Shown here one piece after another: positions 1 to 6,820 of a DNA stretch of 6,949 bases. The stretch spans positions 1 through 6,949 of the forward strand of contig CALXVW010000044.1 of assembly GCA_944392185.1 (NCBI GenBank), in the 5' to 3' direction. This DNA comes from an uncultured Alphaproteobacteria bacterium (GTDB taxonomy: Bacteria > Pseudomonadota > Alphaproteobacteria > RF32 > CAG-239). The position numbers and the translations under genes were made by a program. Position 1 is the stretch's first letter. Each line of letters starts with the position of its first letter. The notes beneath the pieces are model-generated. The model ran no database searches and had not been told where the DNA came from. It was given only the letters and a program-made list of their open reading frames with translations.

Positions 1-84
1 GACCAACGGGAGCGGTGCGGACTACAGCTAAGTTTTGCCACTGCCGGCTTCGGCAGCGCGCCGACCAAAGGGAGCCGCGCGGAC
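1..84 (+). repeat. Imperfect 22-bp direct repeat within the hairpin array
   Basis: Positions 1-22 and 63-84 match at 19 of 22 bases (GACCAA-x-GGGAGC-x-G-x-GCGGAC), a period of 62 bp. Each copy leads directly into the conserved block and a hairpin. A long repeat unit is therefore spacer (about 22 bp), block and hairpin, and the third and fourth units lack or have lost most of the spacer. The repeat at the very left edge suggests another unit outside the window. Confidence 0.7.
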
Positions 85-190
85 AACAGCGAAGTTATCG
101 AGGTGCGCGTTCGCACCAGCTAAGTTATGCCTCCGGTCGCTCGACCGGCGGATTACAGCTAAGTCATGCACCTGCCGGCTTCGGCAGCTC
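1..190. repeat. Array of four GC-rich hairpin repeats
   Basis: Four 16-nt palindromes, each with a 6-bp perfect stem and a 4-nt loop, lie at 41-56, 102-117, 133-148 and 172-187. The first and last are identical (CTGCCG-GCTT-CGGCAG). The second (GGTGCG-CGTT-CGCACC) and third (CCGGTC-GCTC-GACCGG) have different stems that still pair fully. Each is preceded at a fixed 10-11 nt by AAGT within a conserved block close to ACAGCTAAGTTATGCA (26-40, 88-101, 118-132, 156-171). Hairpin starts are 61, 31 and 39 nt apart, so the spacers vary in length. No gene is seen in 1-163. The architecture resembles REP/palindromic repeat clusters of bacterial chromosomes, but I do not recognise the family. The array probably continues left of the window. 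Confidence 0.85.
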
Positions 191-1651
191 TACTACGGGG
201 TAGGTGAGGTTAAACTCGTCGGGCAGTTCATAGTGCCACCATTCGCCCACCCAAGAGATGAGGCCGACACTTTCCATAAGATTTTTAAGCTGTTCGCGGT
301 TGGCAATTTCTTTTTCCAGGTTGGGAGCAAAATAGTCATGCCGGCCGCATTTGGTGTATTCATAAAAATCTTTTGTGTCACCCTTTTGGATTTTGGCTGC
401 CAAATCAGGACGGTAGCAGTCAACTTTTGTAGGGTAGGCAAGCTCGTTGCCGTTCATATCGGTGAGCAAGACATCAACTGCGGTTCCGTGGCAGTGTTTA
501 GATGTTTGCGCCAGGCTGGCAAAAATTCCGGGCCCTTTCTCGTGTATGGCCTCTTTGAGCCCCATGTGCGCACTCATCGGGCGGAAGGCATCACATATTT
601 TGAGCTTGAGCTGATGTGCCTCAAGCCAGGGAATAAGCTTTTTTAGGGCCTCCCACAATTCAATCCGCACATAGGCGTGGTTGCCGATTCCGCAAAGCTC
701 ATAAACCGGCTGTCCGGAGAGGTTTTGGGGTTTGGCATACATCATATCAACAATAAAATGCGGGTCATCAATCTCAACCATCGGCGCCTGATAAAAGGGG
801 ATGGCCTCATGATTATGCACAAAGCCGCCGCGAGCCGCTTTCATGAAACCGTTGAAGATTCTATCCGTGAGAAAATCTTCTTTTTTCACCATGCGCTCGG
901 GGTGCCATTGCACACCCAAAACAAAATAATGCCACGGGTCTTTAGGCTCAATAGCCTCAATGGTGCCGTCTTCTGCCGTGGCCGAGACAACAAAATCCCC
1001 GCCTGTTTTAGCAGATACGGCCATGTGGTGGTTAGAGTTGACCTTTGCCGTTTTTAGTCCGCACAATTTGGCGAGCAGAGTGTGGGGAACAATGTTAATC
1101 AGGTGGGCATCATCATCCAAGGAGGCACGGTGCCCTTTGACCATGCAAAGTTTTGCTCCCAAAGTTCCGGCCAAAACCTGCTCTCCGGCGCAAATACCCA
1201 AAAGCGGCAGTTTGTGCTCTTTGGCATAAGTTATCATGGTCTCATAGGCTTTTTCTCGCCGCAGATTTCCGCCATGGGCTTGGATGCCTTCTTCCAACCA
1301 AGCGGGCGGAAAGGCAAAATCCCCACCCACCAATAATATGGCCTGCGGCATGGTTTGTTGCAGTTGTTCTGCTGTTTTATCAAAACCGATAAAAACGGGG
1401 TTTCCGCCACTTTGCGTGATAGCCTCTACATAAAATTCAGGCACATAGTAGTCAGGCTCTTCGCGGTCCGGGTGTTTTTCAACCGCCATCAAAACCGCAA
1501 CGGTTGGGCCGCTTAATCTTTGCGGCAAAGTAATATGCGGAATTTTCCCCCCAGCCAAAACCTCAGCCACTTCTTGTGCAGTGATAAAATAGCTGTCAAA
1601 GTCATTATTCGGATAACGCATTTTTTGCAAATGCAGTTCTGAAGTCTCCAT
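164..1651 (-). CDS. Fused C26 gamma-glutamyl hydrolase-like / VanX-type D-Ala-D-Ala dipeptidase
   Basis: This is a 495-aa two-domain enzyme. Residues about 48-275 are a class I glutamine amidotransferase-like peptidase C26 domain of the PuuD type. It has the nucleophile elbow LGICAGE (Cys154), the motif NSNHHMAV (205-212) and GVQWHPE (246-252), giving His250 and Glu252. Residues about 290-480 are an M15D domain of the VanX/DdpX type. It has DAFRP (354-358; Arg357 matches the transition-state Arg of VanX), SKHCHGTAVD (384-393; zinc ligands His386 and Asp393) and GEWWHYE (469-475; catalytic Glu470, zinc ligand His473). Both active sites look complete. There is no signal peptide or membrane segment, so it is probably cytoplasmic. 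The ATG has AAAGGA about 10 nt upstream and lies 42 nt after batD with no visible terminator, so co-transcription is likely. The last codons (ELPKPAGA and TGA) lie within a hairpin repeat. Family calls are firm from the motifs; substrates are inferred, possibly gamma-glutamyl and D-Ala-D-Ala bonds of peptidoglycan peptides. Confidence 0.9.
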   Translation of the reverse strand: METSELHLQKMRYPNNDFDSYFITAQEVAEVLAGGKIPHITLPQRLSGPTVAVLMAVEKHPDREEPDYYVPEFYVEAITQSGGNPVFIGFDKTAEQLQQTMPQAILLVGGDFAFPPAWLEEGIQAHGGNLRREKAYETMITYAKEHKLPLLGICAGEQVLAGTLGAKLCMVKGHRASLDDDAHLINIVPHTLLAKLCGLKTAKVNSNHHMAVSAKTGGDFVVSATAEDGTIEAIEPKDPWHYFVLGVQWHPERMVKKEDFLTDRIFNGFMKAARGGFVHNHEAIPFYQAPMVEIDDPHFIVDMMYAKPQNLSGQPVYELCGIGNHAYVRIELWEALKKLIPWLEAHQLKLKICDAFRPMSAHMGLKEAIHEKGPGIFASLAQTSKHCHGTAVDVLLTDMNGNELAYPTKVDCYRPDLAAKIQKGDTKDFYEYTKCGRHDYFAPNLEKEIANREQLKNLMESVGLISWVGEWWHYELPDEFNLTYPVVELPKPAGA

Positions 1652-1693
1652 TTTCCAAAAATCCTTTTGTTACTTTAAGAATAATGATAAACA

Positions 1694-3424
1694 CTATTTA
1701 TAAAGATTGGGTAAAATTTCCTGTTTTTTCGGATTTTTTTGCTTTTGTTTGCAGACTTGGTTGAAGATTTTGATAAATGATGCACTATCCCAGCCCAAGG
1801 TGTCTTTGGCATAAAGCGCACTTGTGAGTCTATCAAGCTCAAGGGCGAAGTCCTTGTTTTGAGAGGCTTTGGCAACATCCTCAAGAGACAAGATTTGCTC
1901 ATCCGTATAGTGCTTTGCCGCCCAGTCCAACAAGCTATCGCGCAAGAGTTTGAGATTTTTTTCTTTGGCCGCGCGGATGACCAATTTTTTATAAGAGCTT
2001 TCTCCTTTGGTGGTAAGGGCTTTCCAAAGCCAAATAAATATGAGGCAAAGCAAGATTCCCAAAACAAAAGCTGTTGCCGACAAAGCATAGATGTTTGGCA
2101 CTGTTTGGGGTGCAGAGCTTGGCAATGGTTGCGGCTGTGGAGCAGGGGCTTGCGGTGCGGCTTGGTGTGTTGGTTGTTGCAGAGACTCATTGCCTGGAGT
2201 GCCGATAACCTTAATGTTCATGGCTGGTAAAGTAGCCTTTTCCATTGTCTTGGTCTTAACATTAAACCAATTAACGCTAACCTCCGGCAGGGTGATATCC
2301 CCGGCCTGAGAGGGAATATAGACATTGGTGATTTTTTCCAAAGCAATAATTTTGCCGTTTTCCACCCGCATTTCAGAAAGCGGCTTTTCCGGATATTGCT
2401 TAAGTCCCGGTACGGATTTAAATTTAAGTTCCGGCAGTTGGCTGTCAATCACGCCGGTGGCCTGCAAATAGATGGTGCGGTTAACAGCTTCGCCGAGCTT
2501 AAATTGCGGTTTGGGCGGATTGAACTCGGCATGGAGCTTAACATTTTCTGCCGGCAGCCACCAGTTGCCGCCGTTTTCAGGCGCAGCCGGCAGCACATTG
2601 ATTTTGATTGGCTTGGCAGTGAGCGCAACCGGATTTCTGGTGGCAAAAACATCGCTCATGCCAAAACCGGCAATAAACAAATCATCATCAAAAAACTGGG
2701 CAAAGGGATCATTGCGGCGCTCTTTTGTTAGATAATATCCGTTAAAGCGCACGGCCGGAATTTCCTGCACACCGCTTTTTTGCGGAAACATCGCATAGCG
2801 AAATTTGATTTCTCTGAAACTCCTGCCATTAACGGTTTTGGTGTCAATTTGGGGCTCGCTCAAGCTTTTGATGATCCAATCGTTTTCATTGTCAGACAAA
2901 AATACGGGAGCCTCACCTTGCAAACCGCCGGTATCATACAAAGTAAGGGTGTAGTTGATTTGTTGTTGAACATAAGGCGTGCGATTATCAACCTCAGCCT
3001 CGATTTTAAACCGCGGGGCATTGGCGGCCTGCGGTTGAGAGGCATTGCCGCCGTTCACCTGTTGAACCGCGCCCACGTTGATGGTAATGGGGTTTGTTTT
3101 ATATGTGTCAAGCACAATGGAAGGAATAGTCAGCTTGCCGCCTTTGTTCGGCATCAGCACCAAGTTCCACTGCTGAGACTGGCTGACTTTTCCGTTAATG
3201 ATGTTGGTTCGGTAGGCATTAGAAACGGAATAGGTCGTAAAATCTCGGTTTAAGACGCTAAAATCAGGTGTGCCTTTGGCCTTTGCATCTTGAAGCTCAA
3301 CCGTGAGTAAAAAGGTCTCGCCCTCGGGCACATTTGAGCGATTAACCCTGGCCTCAAAAGTCTGAGCCCAAGAGTTTGCACTCAAAATAACAGAAACAAT
3401 AAGTGATAAAACAAACTTTTTCAT
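1694..3424 (-). CDS. batD: BatD family protein
   Basis: This 576-aa protein begins with a clear signal peptide (residues 1-20, MKKF then a hydrophobic core, with predicted cleavage SWA-Q). A long beta-rich periplasmic region follows (about 21-410), made of immunoglobulin-like BatD segments such as VNRSNVPEGETFLLTVEL near 27-44. Next come a Pro/Gln/Ala-rich hinge (about 415-443), one transmembrane helix (about 445-468) and a helical cytoplasmic tail (about 475-565, containing LRDSLLDWAAKHY). This order and length are typical of proteobacterial BatD, the 'oxygen tolerance' family. It has no known catalytic residues and probably acts as a scaffold or partner of the VWA proteins at the inner membrane. 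Its start is 12 nt after the batB/C stop, with GAGG 8 nt before the ATG, so it is translated from the same operon mRNA. Function in this organism is inferred from the family; bat genes were first linked to aerotolerance in Bacteroides, but their biochemical role is unsettled. Confidence 0.9.
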   Translation of the reverse strand: MKKFVLSLIVSVILSANSWAQTFEARVNRSNVPEGETFLLTVELQDAKAKGTPDFSVLNRDFTTYSVSNAYRTNIINGKVSQSQQWNLVLMPNKGGKLTIPSIVLDTYKTNPITINVGAVQQVNGGNASQPQAANAPRFKIEAEVDNRTPYVQQQINYTLTLYDTGGLQGEAPVFLSDNENDWIIKSLSEPQIDTKTVNGRSFREIKFRYAMFPQKSGVQEIPAVRFNGYYLTKERRNDPFAQFFDDDLFIAGFGMSDVFATRNPVALTAKPIKINVLPAAPENGGNWWLPAENVKLHAEFNPPKPQFKLGEAVNRTIYLQATGVIDSQLPELKFKSVPGLKQYPEKPLSEMRVENGKIIALEKITNVYIPSQAGDITLPEVSVNWFNVKTKTMEKATLPAMNIKVIGTPGNESLQQPTHQAAPQAPAPQPQPLPSSAPQTVPNIYALSATAFVLGILLCLIFIWLWKALTTKGESSYKKLVIRAAKEKNLKLLRDSLLDWAAKHYTDEQILSLEDVAKASQNKDFALELDRLTSALYAKDTLGWDSASFIKIFNQVCKQKQKNPKKQEILPNLYK

Positions 3425-3436
3425 CTTTTTAGCCTC

Positions 3437-5218
3437 TTAATCATTATACCGATTACGCGCATATTCTTTGTAAATAAAAGCCTTCAAAAGCCCGCCCGGG
3501 TCTTCGGGGATTTCTCGATATTGCTGAGCTCTGGCCTGAACTTTCTCGTCGTATTCCTCATCTTCTTTGCCCGTCTGAGTGCTTGCTCCGGAAGGTGTCT
3601 GCTCGCCTTCTTGCCGCTCAAGCGGCTGCTCACCCAAAGGCTCGCCATTGGCAGAGCTGTTGTTGGCTTTGTCATTTTGGGGGCTTTGGCTGCTGTCTTG
3701 GTTGGGCGTTGAATTTGCTCCTTGCGGTTCCTGCTCGCCGGATTCGGAAGATTGCTCGTTTTCATCTCCCTTGTCTTGCCCCTGGTTTTGGTTGGAATTC
3801 TGGCCTTGGTCTTGTCCTTGGGGCTGGTTTTGCTCTTGGTTTTGGGAGTTATTGTCACCATTGCCACCGGCAGATTGGTTGTCTTGGTTTTGCTCTTGGT
3901 TCTGATCCTGACTTTGTTGCTGATTGTTTTGCTGTTGTTGCTGTTCTTGCTGGCGTTTCAGATATTCAAGATTAAATTTGGCATCTTCATGGTCGGGGTC
4001 AAGTTGCAAAACTTCCTCATATTTGGCAATGGCTTCCTCGATTTTTCCGCCTTTGGCCAAAGCATTTCCCTGATTATAAAGAGAGGTGATGTCATTTCCC
4101 TTGGCATATTGCTTATAGGCCTCATCATAGTTGCCCATGCGATAATAGCTGGCGGCTTTCCATGCCGGATCCTCAAACTTTTGGCTGGCGGTGGCAAAGT
4201 TTGAGGTATTAAAAGCCCTCAAACCTTCCTGATTGTTGTTGAGGAAAAATCCTGCCTGCGCCGAGTGGGCAAACATCAGGCTAAAAATAATGATAAATAT
4301 GCCTTTTCTGAAAAAGTATAAACAACACAAAAGCGGAATACTCAAAAGATAGTACCCATAATCAAGCCAAACAGATTGCACGTTTTTGCTTTCTTTGAGG
4401 GCTGAAGACGGCTTTTGCAGGCTTTGCAAAAGTTGGCGAATATCGGCATCCGTACCCAAAAGTCTGGTATATTTTCCACCGCCTGCCTCAGAGAGCATTT
4501 GCAGTTTTTCGTTATCTTGGGCAGAGGCATTGAGGATATTAACCCTAAAGCCGAGTTCTTTGGCTTTTTTTGCCTCTTGCAGGGCGGCATCAAAACCTTG
4601 GCCGACATCGGGTGCAATCAAGAGAATTTCGCCTTTATGAAAGCCGGCATCTTGAAATTTCTTAACCGCCAAAGCAATCGCCCTGTCAGCCCTGTCACCA
4701 TTGGCCGGCATAATGTCAAAGCTAATGGCCGGGAGCAGGTTTGCCGCCAACTTGGCATCATCGCTGAAAGGGGAAATAACAAAGGGTTCGGCAGAATAAA
4801 CCATCAGCCCGCTTTGTATCTCCGGTGCGGCATCAAGCAAATCTTTTATTTTGTATTTTGCGCGGTCCAAGCGGCTGGGGGTGAGGTCTTCCTCTTGCAT
4901 ATCGGTAGAGAGGTTGAGCGCAATCATCAAGGGGTTCTCAGCTTCCAGGGAGGGAATTTCCATTTTAACCCAGCTCGGGCCGGCCGCGGCGATAATGGCA
5001 ATGATTATTCCGAGCAACGCCAACCAAGCCATTACTTTTCTTTGGCCTGAAGAGCCTTTAACCAAGAGGTATGAGAGCAGCCTTTCATCCACCACTTTTT
5101 CCCAAGAAGATTTGTTGGCACTGCTGCGCCAATAGCGGCCAAACCAAAAAATCGGGATTAAGAGGAGCAAAAGCCACCACGGCCGCAAAAAATGAAAGTT
5201 AATCAAGAAAGATTCCAT
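3437..5218 (-). CDS. batB: BatB-BatC fusion: membrane VWA domain plus TPR and Gln-rich linker
   Basis: This 593-aa protein has two N-terminal membrane helices (about 12-26 and 62-80), then a VWA domain (about 95-270). Two more hydrophobic segments follow (about 287-303 and 306-321), the second ending AHSAQA-G like a signal peptidase site. TPR repeats (about 327-420) contain YYRMGNYDEAYKQYA and YNQGNALAKGGKIEEAI. A very Gln/Asn/Glu-rich low-complexity stretch (about 421-555) leads to a conserved tail with REIPEDPGGLLKAF (568-581). BatB fused to the TPR protein BatC is the usual proteobacterial form. The metal site (MIDAS) of the VWA domain is degenerate: the DxSxS position reads NLSTD (102-106), and the usual TDG position reads APDVG (202-206). 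The ATG overlaps the batA stop (TAATG), with GGAGGG 7 nt upstream. It probably forms an inner-membrane complex with BatA and BatD, with the TPRs binding partner proteins. Confidence 0.92.
   Translation of the reverse strand: MESFLINFHFLRPWWLLLLLIPIFWFGRYWRSSANKSSWEKVVDERLLSYLLVKGSSGQRKVMAWLALLGIIIAIIAAAGPSWVKMEIPSLEAENPLMIALNLSTDMQEEDLTPSRLDRAKYKIKDLLDAAPEIQSGLMVYSAEPFVISPFSDDAKLAANLLPAISFDIMPANGDRADRAIALAVKKFQDAGFHKGEILLIAPDVGQGFDAALQEAKKAKELGFRVNILNASAQDNEKLQMLSEAGGGKYTRLLGTDADIRQLLQSLQKPSSALKESKNVQSVWLDYGYYLLSIPLLCCLYFFRKGIFIIIFSLMFAHSAQAGFFLNNNQEGLRAFNTSNFATASQKFEDPAWKAASYYRMGNYDEAYKQYAKGNDITSLYNQGNALAKGGKIEEAIAKYEEVLQLDPDHEDAKFNLEYLKRQQEQQQQQNNQQQSQDQNQEQNQDNQSAGGNGDNNSQNQEQNQPQGQDQGQNSNQNQGQDKGDENEQSSESGEQEPQGANSTPNQDSSQSPQNDKANNSSANGEPLGEQPLERQEGEQTPSGASTQTGKEDEEYDEKVQARAQQYREIPEDPGGLLKAFIYKEYARNRYND
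3554..3958 (-). repeat. Low-complexity Gln/Asn/Glu-rich coding tract in batB/C
   Basis: This tract encodes residues about 421-555 of the BatB-BatC protein. It opens with short Gln runs and continues as loosely repeated NQEQNQ, QGQDQ and NQDN units, then becomes Ser/Glu/Pro/Gly-rich. A 16-nt plus-strand word, GGTTTTGCTCTTGGTT, recurs at 3826-3841 and 3886-3901, exactly 20 codons apart, which suggests growth by slippage or internal duplication. It probably encodes a disordered linker between the TPRs and the conserved C-terminal motif. Gln/Asn-rich linkers at this place are common in the family. Confidence 0.8.
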
Positions 5219-6216
5219 TATTTTGCCCTCCGAACCACTAAAGCCAAGATAAAGCTCAAGATAATCGCCGCCAAGAGCGGAATGTAATAAAGCTCTGTTG
5301 TCTCTCTGATAAAGCGGGTTTCCTGAGGCGCGGCCTCAAGTTTGTCGATATAGTTATAAATTTGTTGCAGAGTTGAGGTGCTCTCGGCTCTGAAATATTG
5401 TCCGGCGGTGGCCTGTGCCAAGGCTTTGAGGCCTTTTTCATCTACCCCGGGTGTCGCGCCCAAAAACAGACCCAAAAAGGAGTTTTTGGAGCCAACACCG
5501 ATGGTATAGGTTTTAATACCTTCTTCAGCGGCTAGTTTGACAGCCTGCGGCATGGAAAGCGAGCCATCGTTGTTTTCACCGTCGGTTAAAAGGATGATAA
5601 CCTTGTTGTCGCCTTTGGGAGCATCTTTGAGAGTTTTGAGCGCAAGCCCCAAGGCATCGCCGATACTGGTAGAATCTCCGGCCATTCCGGCATCCATAGA
5701 CCACAAAATTTCTTCCACAGATTTCTTGTCAAAGGTGAGCGGCGATTGTAGGTAAGCCCTTGTTCCAAACAAGATAAGGCCGATTCTGTCATTGGCACGC
5801 TTGCCGATAAAATCTGAGGCTGTTTTTTTAACCGCGCTGAGTCGGTCGATTCGGCGGTTGTTATAGGCAAAATCAGGCTCCAACATAGAAGTTGAGATAT
5901 CCAAAACCAGCATAATATCGCGGCTTTCGTTTTTAAGCCTGATAGGCTCCCCCACCCATTGGGGCCTGGCCACGGCAATGACCAGTAAGACCCAAACCAC
6001 AAACAACCACCAGAAAAGCTTGCTCCAACGGTAGCCTTCGGTTGAGGCACCCATTTGCCACAACGCGCCAGATTTGATGGATATTTTCTCCAAATCTTTA
6101 ATGAAAGGGATTTTTAAGGCATCGCCGTGCAGGCCCTTGGCGGCAGGCCATAAAAAACGCCAGACAAAAGGCAGTAAAATGAGCAAAAAAGCATATGGAA
6201 AGGCAAACTGATTCAT
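5218..6216 (-). CDS. batA: BatA, membrane-anchored VWA domain protein
   Basis: This 332-aa protein has an N-terminal hydrophobic segment (about 6-23), a second membrane helix (about 67-83), a VWA domain (about 98-290) and a C-terminal membrane helix (about 308-328). The metal-ion-dependent adhesion site is intact: DISTS at 106-110, Thr183 in DSTSIGDAL and Asp212 in LTDGEN. The BatA-type segment FGTRAYLQSPLTFD (150-163) is also present. It is expected to sit in the inner membrane and use the metal site for protein binding in the Bat complex. I chose the ATG at 6216, not the in-frame ATG at 6243. It forms an ATGA overlap with the stop of the upstream gene, has GGAG 7 nt upstream, and gives the usual family N-terminus. 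The longer reading would add nine residues lying inside the upstream gene. The stop overlaps the next start (TAATG), indicating translational coupling. Confidence 0.93.
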   Translation of the reverse strand: MNQFAFPYAFLLILLPFVWRFLWPAAKGLHGDALKIPFIKDLEKISIKSGALWQMGASTEGYRWSKLFWWLFVVWVLLVIAVARPQWVGEPIRLKNESRDIMLVLDISTSMLEPDFAYNNRRIDRLSAVKKTASDFIGKRANDRIGLILFGTRAYLQSPLTFDKKSVEEILWSMDAGMAGDSTSIGDALGLALKTLKDAPKGDNKVIILLTDGENNDGSLSMPQAVKLAAEEGIKTYTIGVGSKNSFLGLFLGATPGVDEKGLKALAQATAGQYFRAESTSTLQQIYNYIDKLEAAPQETRFIRETTELYYIPLLAAIILSFILALVVRRAK

Positions 6217-6668
6217 AGATTTTCTCCAATCCAGCTTTTGCAAAAATTCTGTAAGTTCAGGGCATCTGCGCGGGCAAAAGCTTTGCTGTTTTGGGGAATA
6301 TAGGGCGCCTCAAGCAGGAGCTCCGCGGCTTTTCCAGCCAGGGGCTTTTTGGCTTTGGCATTGAGAAATTGGAGCCAATCATTACCGGCAAGCGTGGCGG
6401 CCTCTTTGTATTTAAACACACAGATTCTTCTCAAAATAATCGAGATTTCGGCCGCGGCGATGACAGGGTTTGTAAGTGTGATGTTTTTTAACAGATAAAG
6501 GGCATAGAGTTTTTTGGATTTTTTGCGCAAAAAGCGGATAAGAAAAAACAGGGCAACAAGGCCTAAAATACCGGTCAAAATCACCCACCAGCCATAGGCA
6601 ATGGGAAAGAAATCAACCCCTTGAGGCAGATGAATATCTCTTAATTCCGGCAGATTATTTTCAGGCAT
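6213..6668 (-). CDS. DUF4381 family membrane protein, first gene of the bat cluster
   Basis: This 151-aa protein matches DUF4381, a small family found almost always beside batA in Proteobacteria. The N-terminus has the family signature LPELRDIHLPQGVDFFPIAYGWW (around 6-28). One transmembrane helix follows (about 26-46), then a basic stop-transfer stretch (RFLRKKSKK, 45-53). A helical cytoplasmic domain carries RRICVFKYKEAATLAGNDWLQFLN (80-103), the conserved R-x-x-A-x-L-x-G-x-x-W-L pattern. No enzymatic motif is visible. The ATG at 6668 has AAGGGG about 10 nt upstream. The stop codon overlaps the batA start by four bases (ATGA), so the two are probably translationally coupled. It is likely a membrane accessory subunit of the Bat complex; its exact role is unknown for the family. 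Confidence 0.88.
   Translation of the reverse strand: MPENNLPELRDIHLPQGVDFFPIAYGWWVILTGILGLVALFFLIRFLRKKSKKLYALYLLKNITLTNPVIAAAEISIILRRICVFKYKEAATLAGNDWLQFLNAKAKKPLAGKAAELLLEAPYIPQNSKAFARADALNLQNFCKSWIGENL
6224..6227 (-). promoter_or_regulatory. Ribosome binding site that decides the batA start
   Basis: On the minus strand, GGAG is followed by seven bases (AAAATCT) and the ATG at 6216. This spacing is near ideal and supports the shorter batA start. The site lies within the last codons of the DUF4381 gene. Confidence 0.7.
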
Positions 6669-6709
6669 TTTATTTTAACCCCTTCTAGAAACAATAGCGG
6701 CACCTAAAT

Positions 6710-6738
6710 AAGGTAAGGATTATTTTATCAAATATCAA
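6710..6738 (-). promoter_or_regulatory. Possible promoter of the bat cluster
   Basis: On the minus strand, TTGATA (6733-6738, five of six to the -35 consensus) is followed after 17 nt by TACCTT (6710-6715, only three of six to the -10 consensus). It lies in the AT-rich gap between the upstream terminator and the DUF4381 gene, where a promoter is required. The weak -10 makes the exact placement uncertain; other AT-rich hexamers nearby could serve. Confidence 0.35.
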
Positions 6739-6759
6739 GCACAGAATATTTTGATATTT
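6730..6759. promoter_or_regulatory. 9-bp inverted repeat, candidate operator
   Basis: AAATATCAA (6730-6738) and TTGATATTT (6751-6759) are perfect inverted copies separated by 12 nt, so the arm centres are 21 bp apart, about two helical turns. The left arm contains the possible -35 hexamer. This could bind a dimeric regulator. AT-rich composition makes chance symmetry more likely, so confidence is low. Confidence 0.35.
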
Positions 6760-6772
6760 AAATTTTAGGCAT

Positions 6773-6805
6773 AAAAAAGGTGCCTGAGAAAAAATCTCAG
6801 ACACC
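6773..6805 (-). terminator. Intrinsic terminator of the upstream partial gene
   Basis: Read on the minus strand, GGTGTCTGAG pairs with CTCAGGCACC in a 10-bp stem with one G-U pair (6796-6805 with 6779-6788). The loop is T-rich, and six T follow at once (6773-6778). The wobble is a G-U pair only on the minus strand and a C-A mismatch on the plus strand. No T-run follows on the plus strand. The terminator begins 15 nt after the stop of the upstream gene and separates it from the bat cluster. Confidence 0.92.
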
Positions 6806-6820
6806 AAGAGGGCGGAACCG

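Noticed and set aside
41..187. Hairpins as intrinsic terminators of the operon
   Set aside because: No T-run follows any stem on either strand, and the fourth hairpin lies inside the coding sequence. A role in mRNA 3' stability or Rho-dependent ending cannot be excluded.
1..190. Hairpin array as a CRISPR
   Set aside because: Units vary in spacing (31-61 nt), the palindromes differ in sequence, and there are no identical repeats with unique spacers of uniform length.
35..646. Plus-strand open frame of 203 codons over the repeat array and the hydrolase gene
   Set aside because: It starts inside the hairpin repeats and then runs antisense to the M15D domain, whose motifs are unmistakable on the minus strand. 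The product has no recognisable family.
3722..4204. Plus-strand open frame encoding a very Leu/Val-rich, membrane-like protein
   Set aside because: It is the antisense of the Gln/Asn-rich tract of batB/C; complements of Gln codons read as Leu and similar hydrophobic residues, which mimics membrane helices.
6217..6243. In-frame upstream ATG giving batA nine more residues
   Set aside because: It would deepen the overlap with the DUF4381 gene. The ATG at 6216 has a well-spaced GGAG and a classic ATGA stop-start overlap.
6773..6805. Bidirectional terminator
   Set aside because: On the plus strand the stem has a C-A mismatch and no T-run follows, so only minus-strand function is supported.
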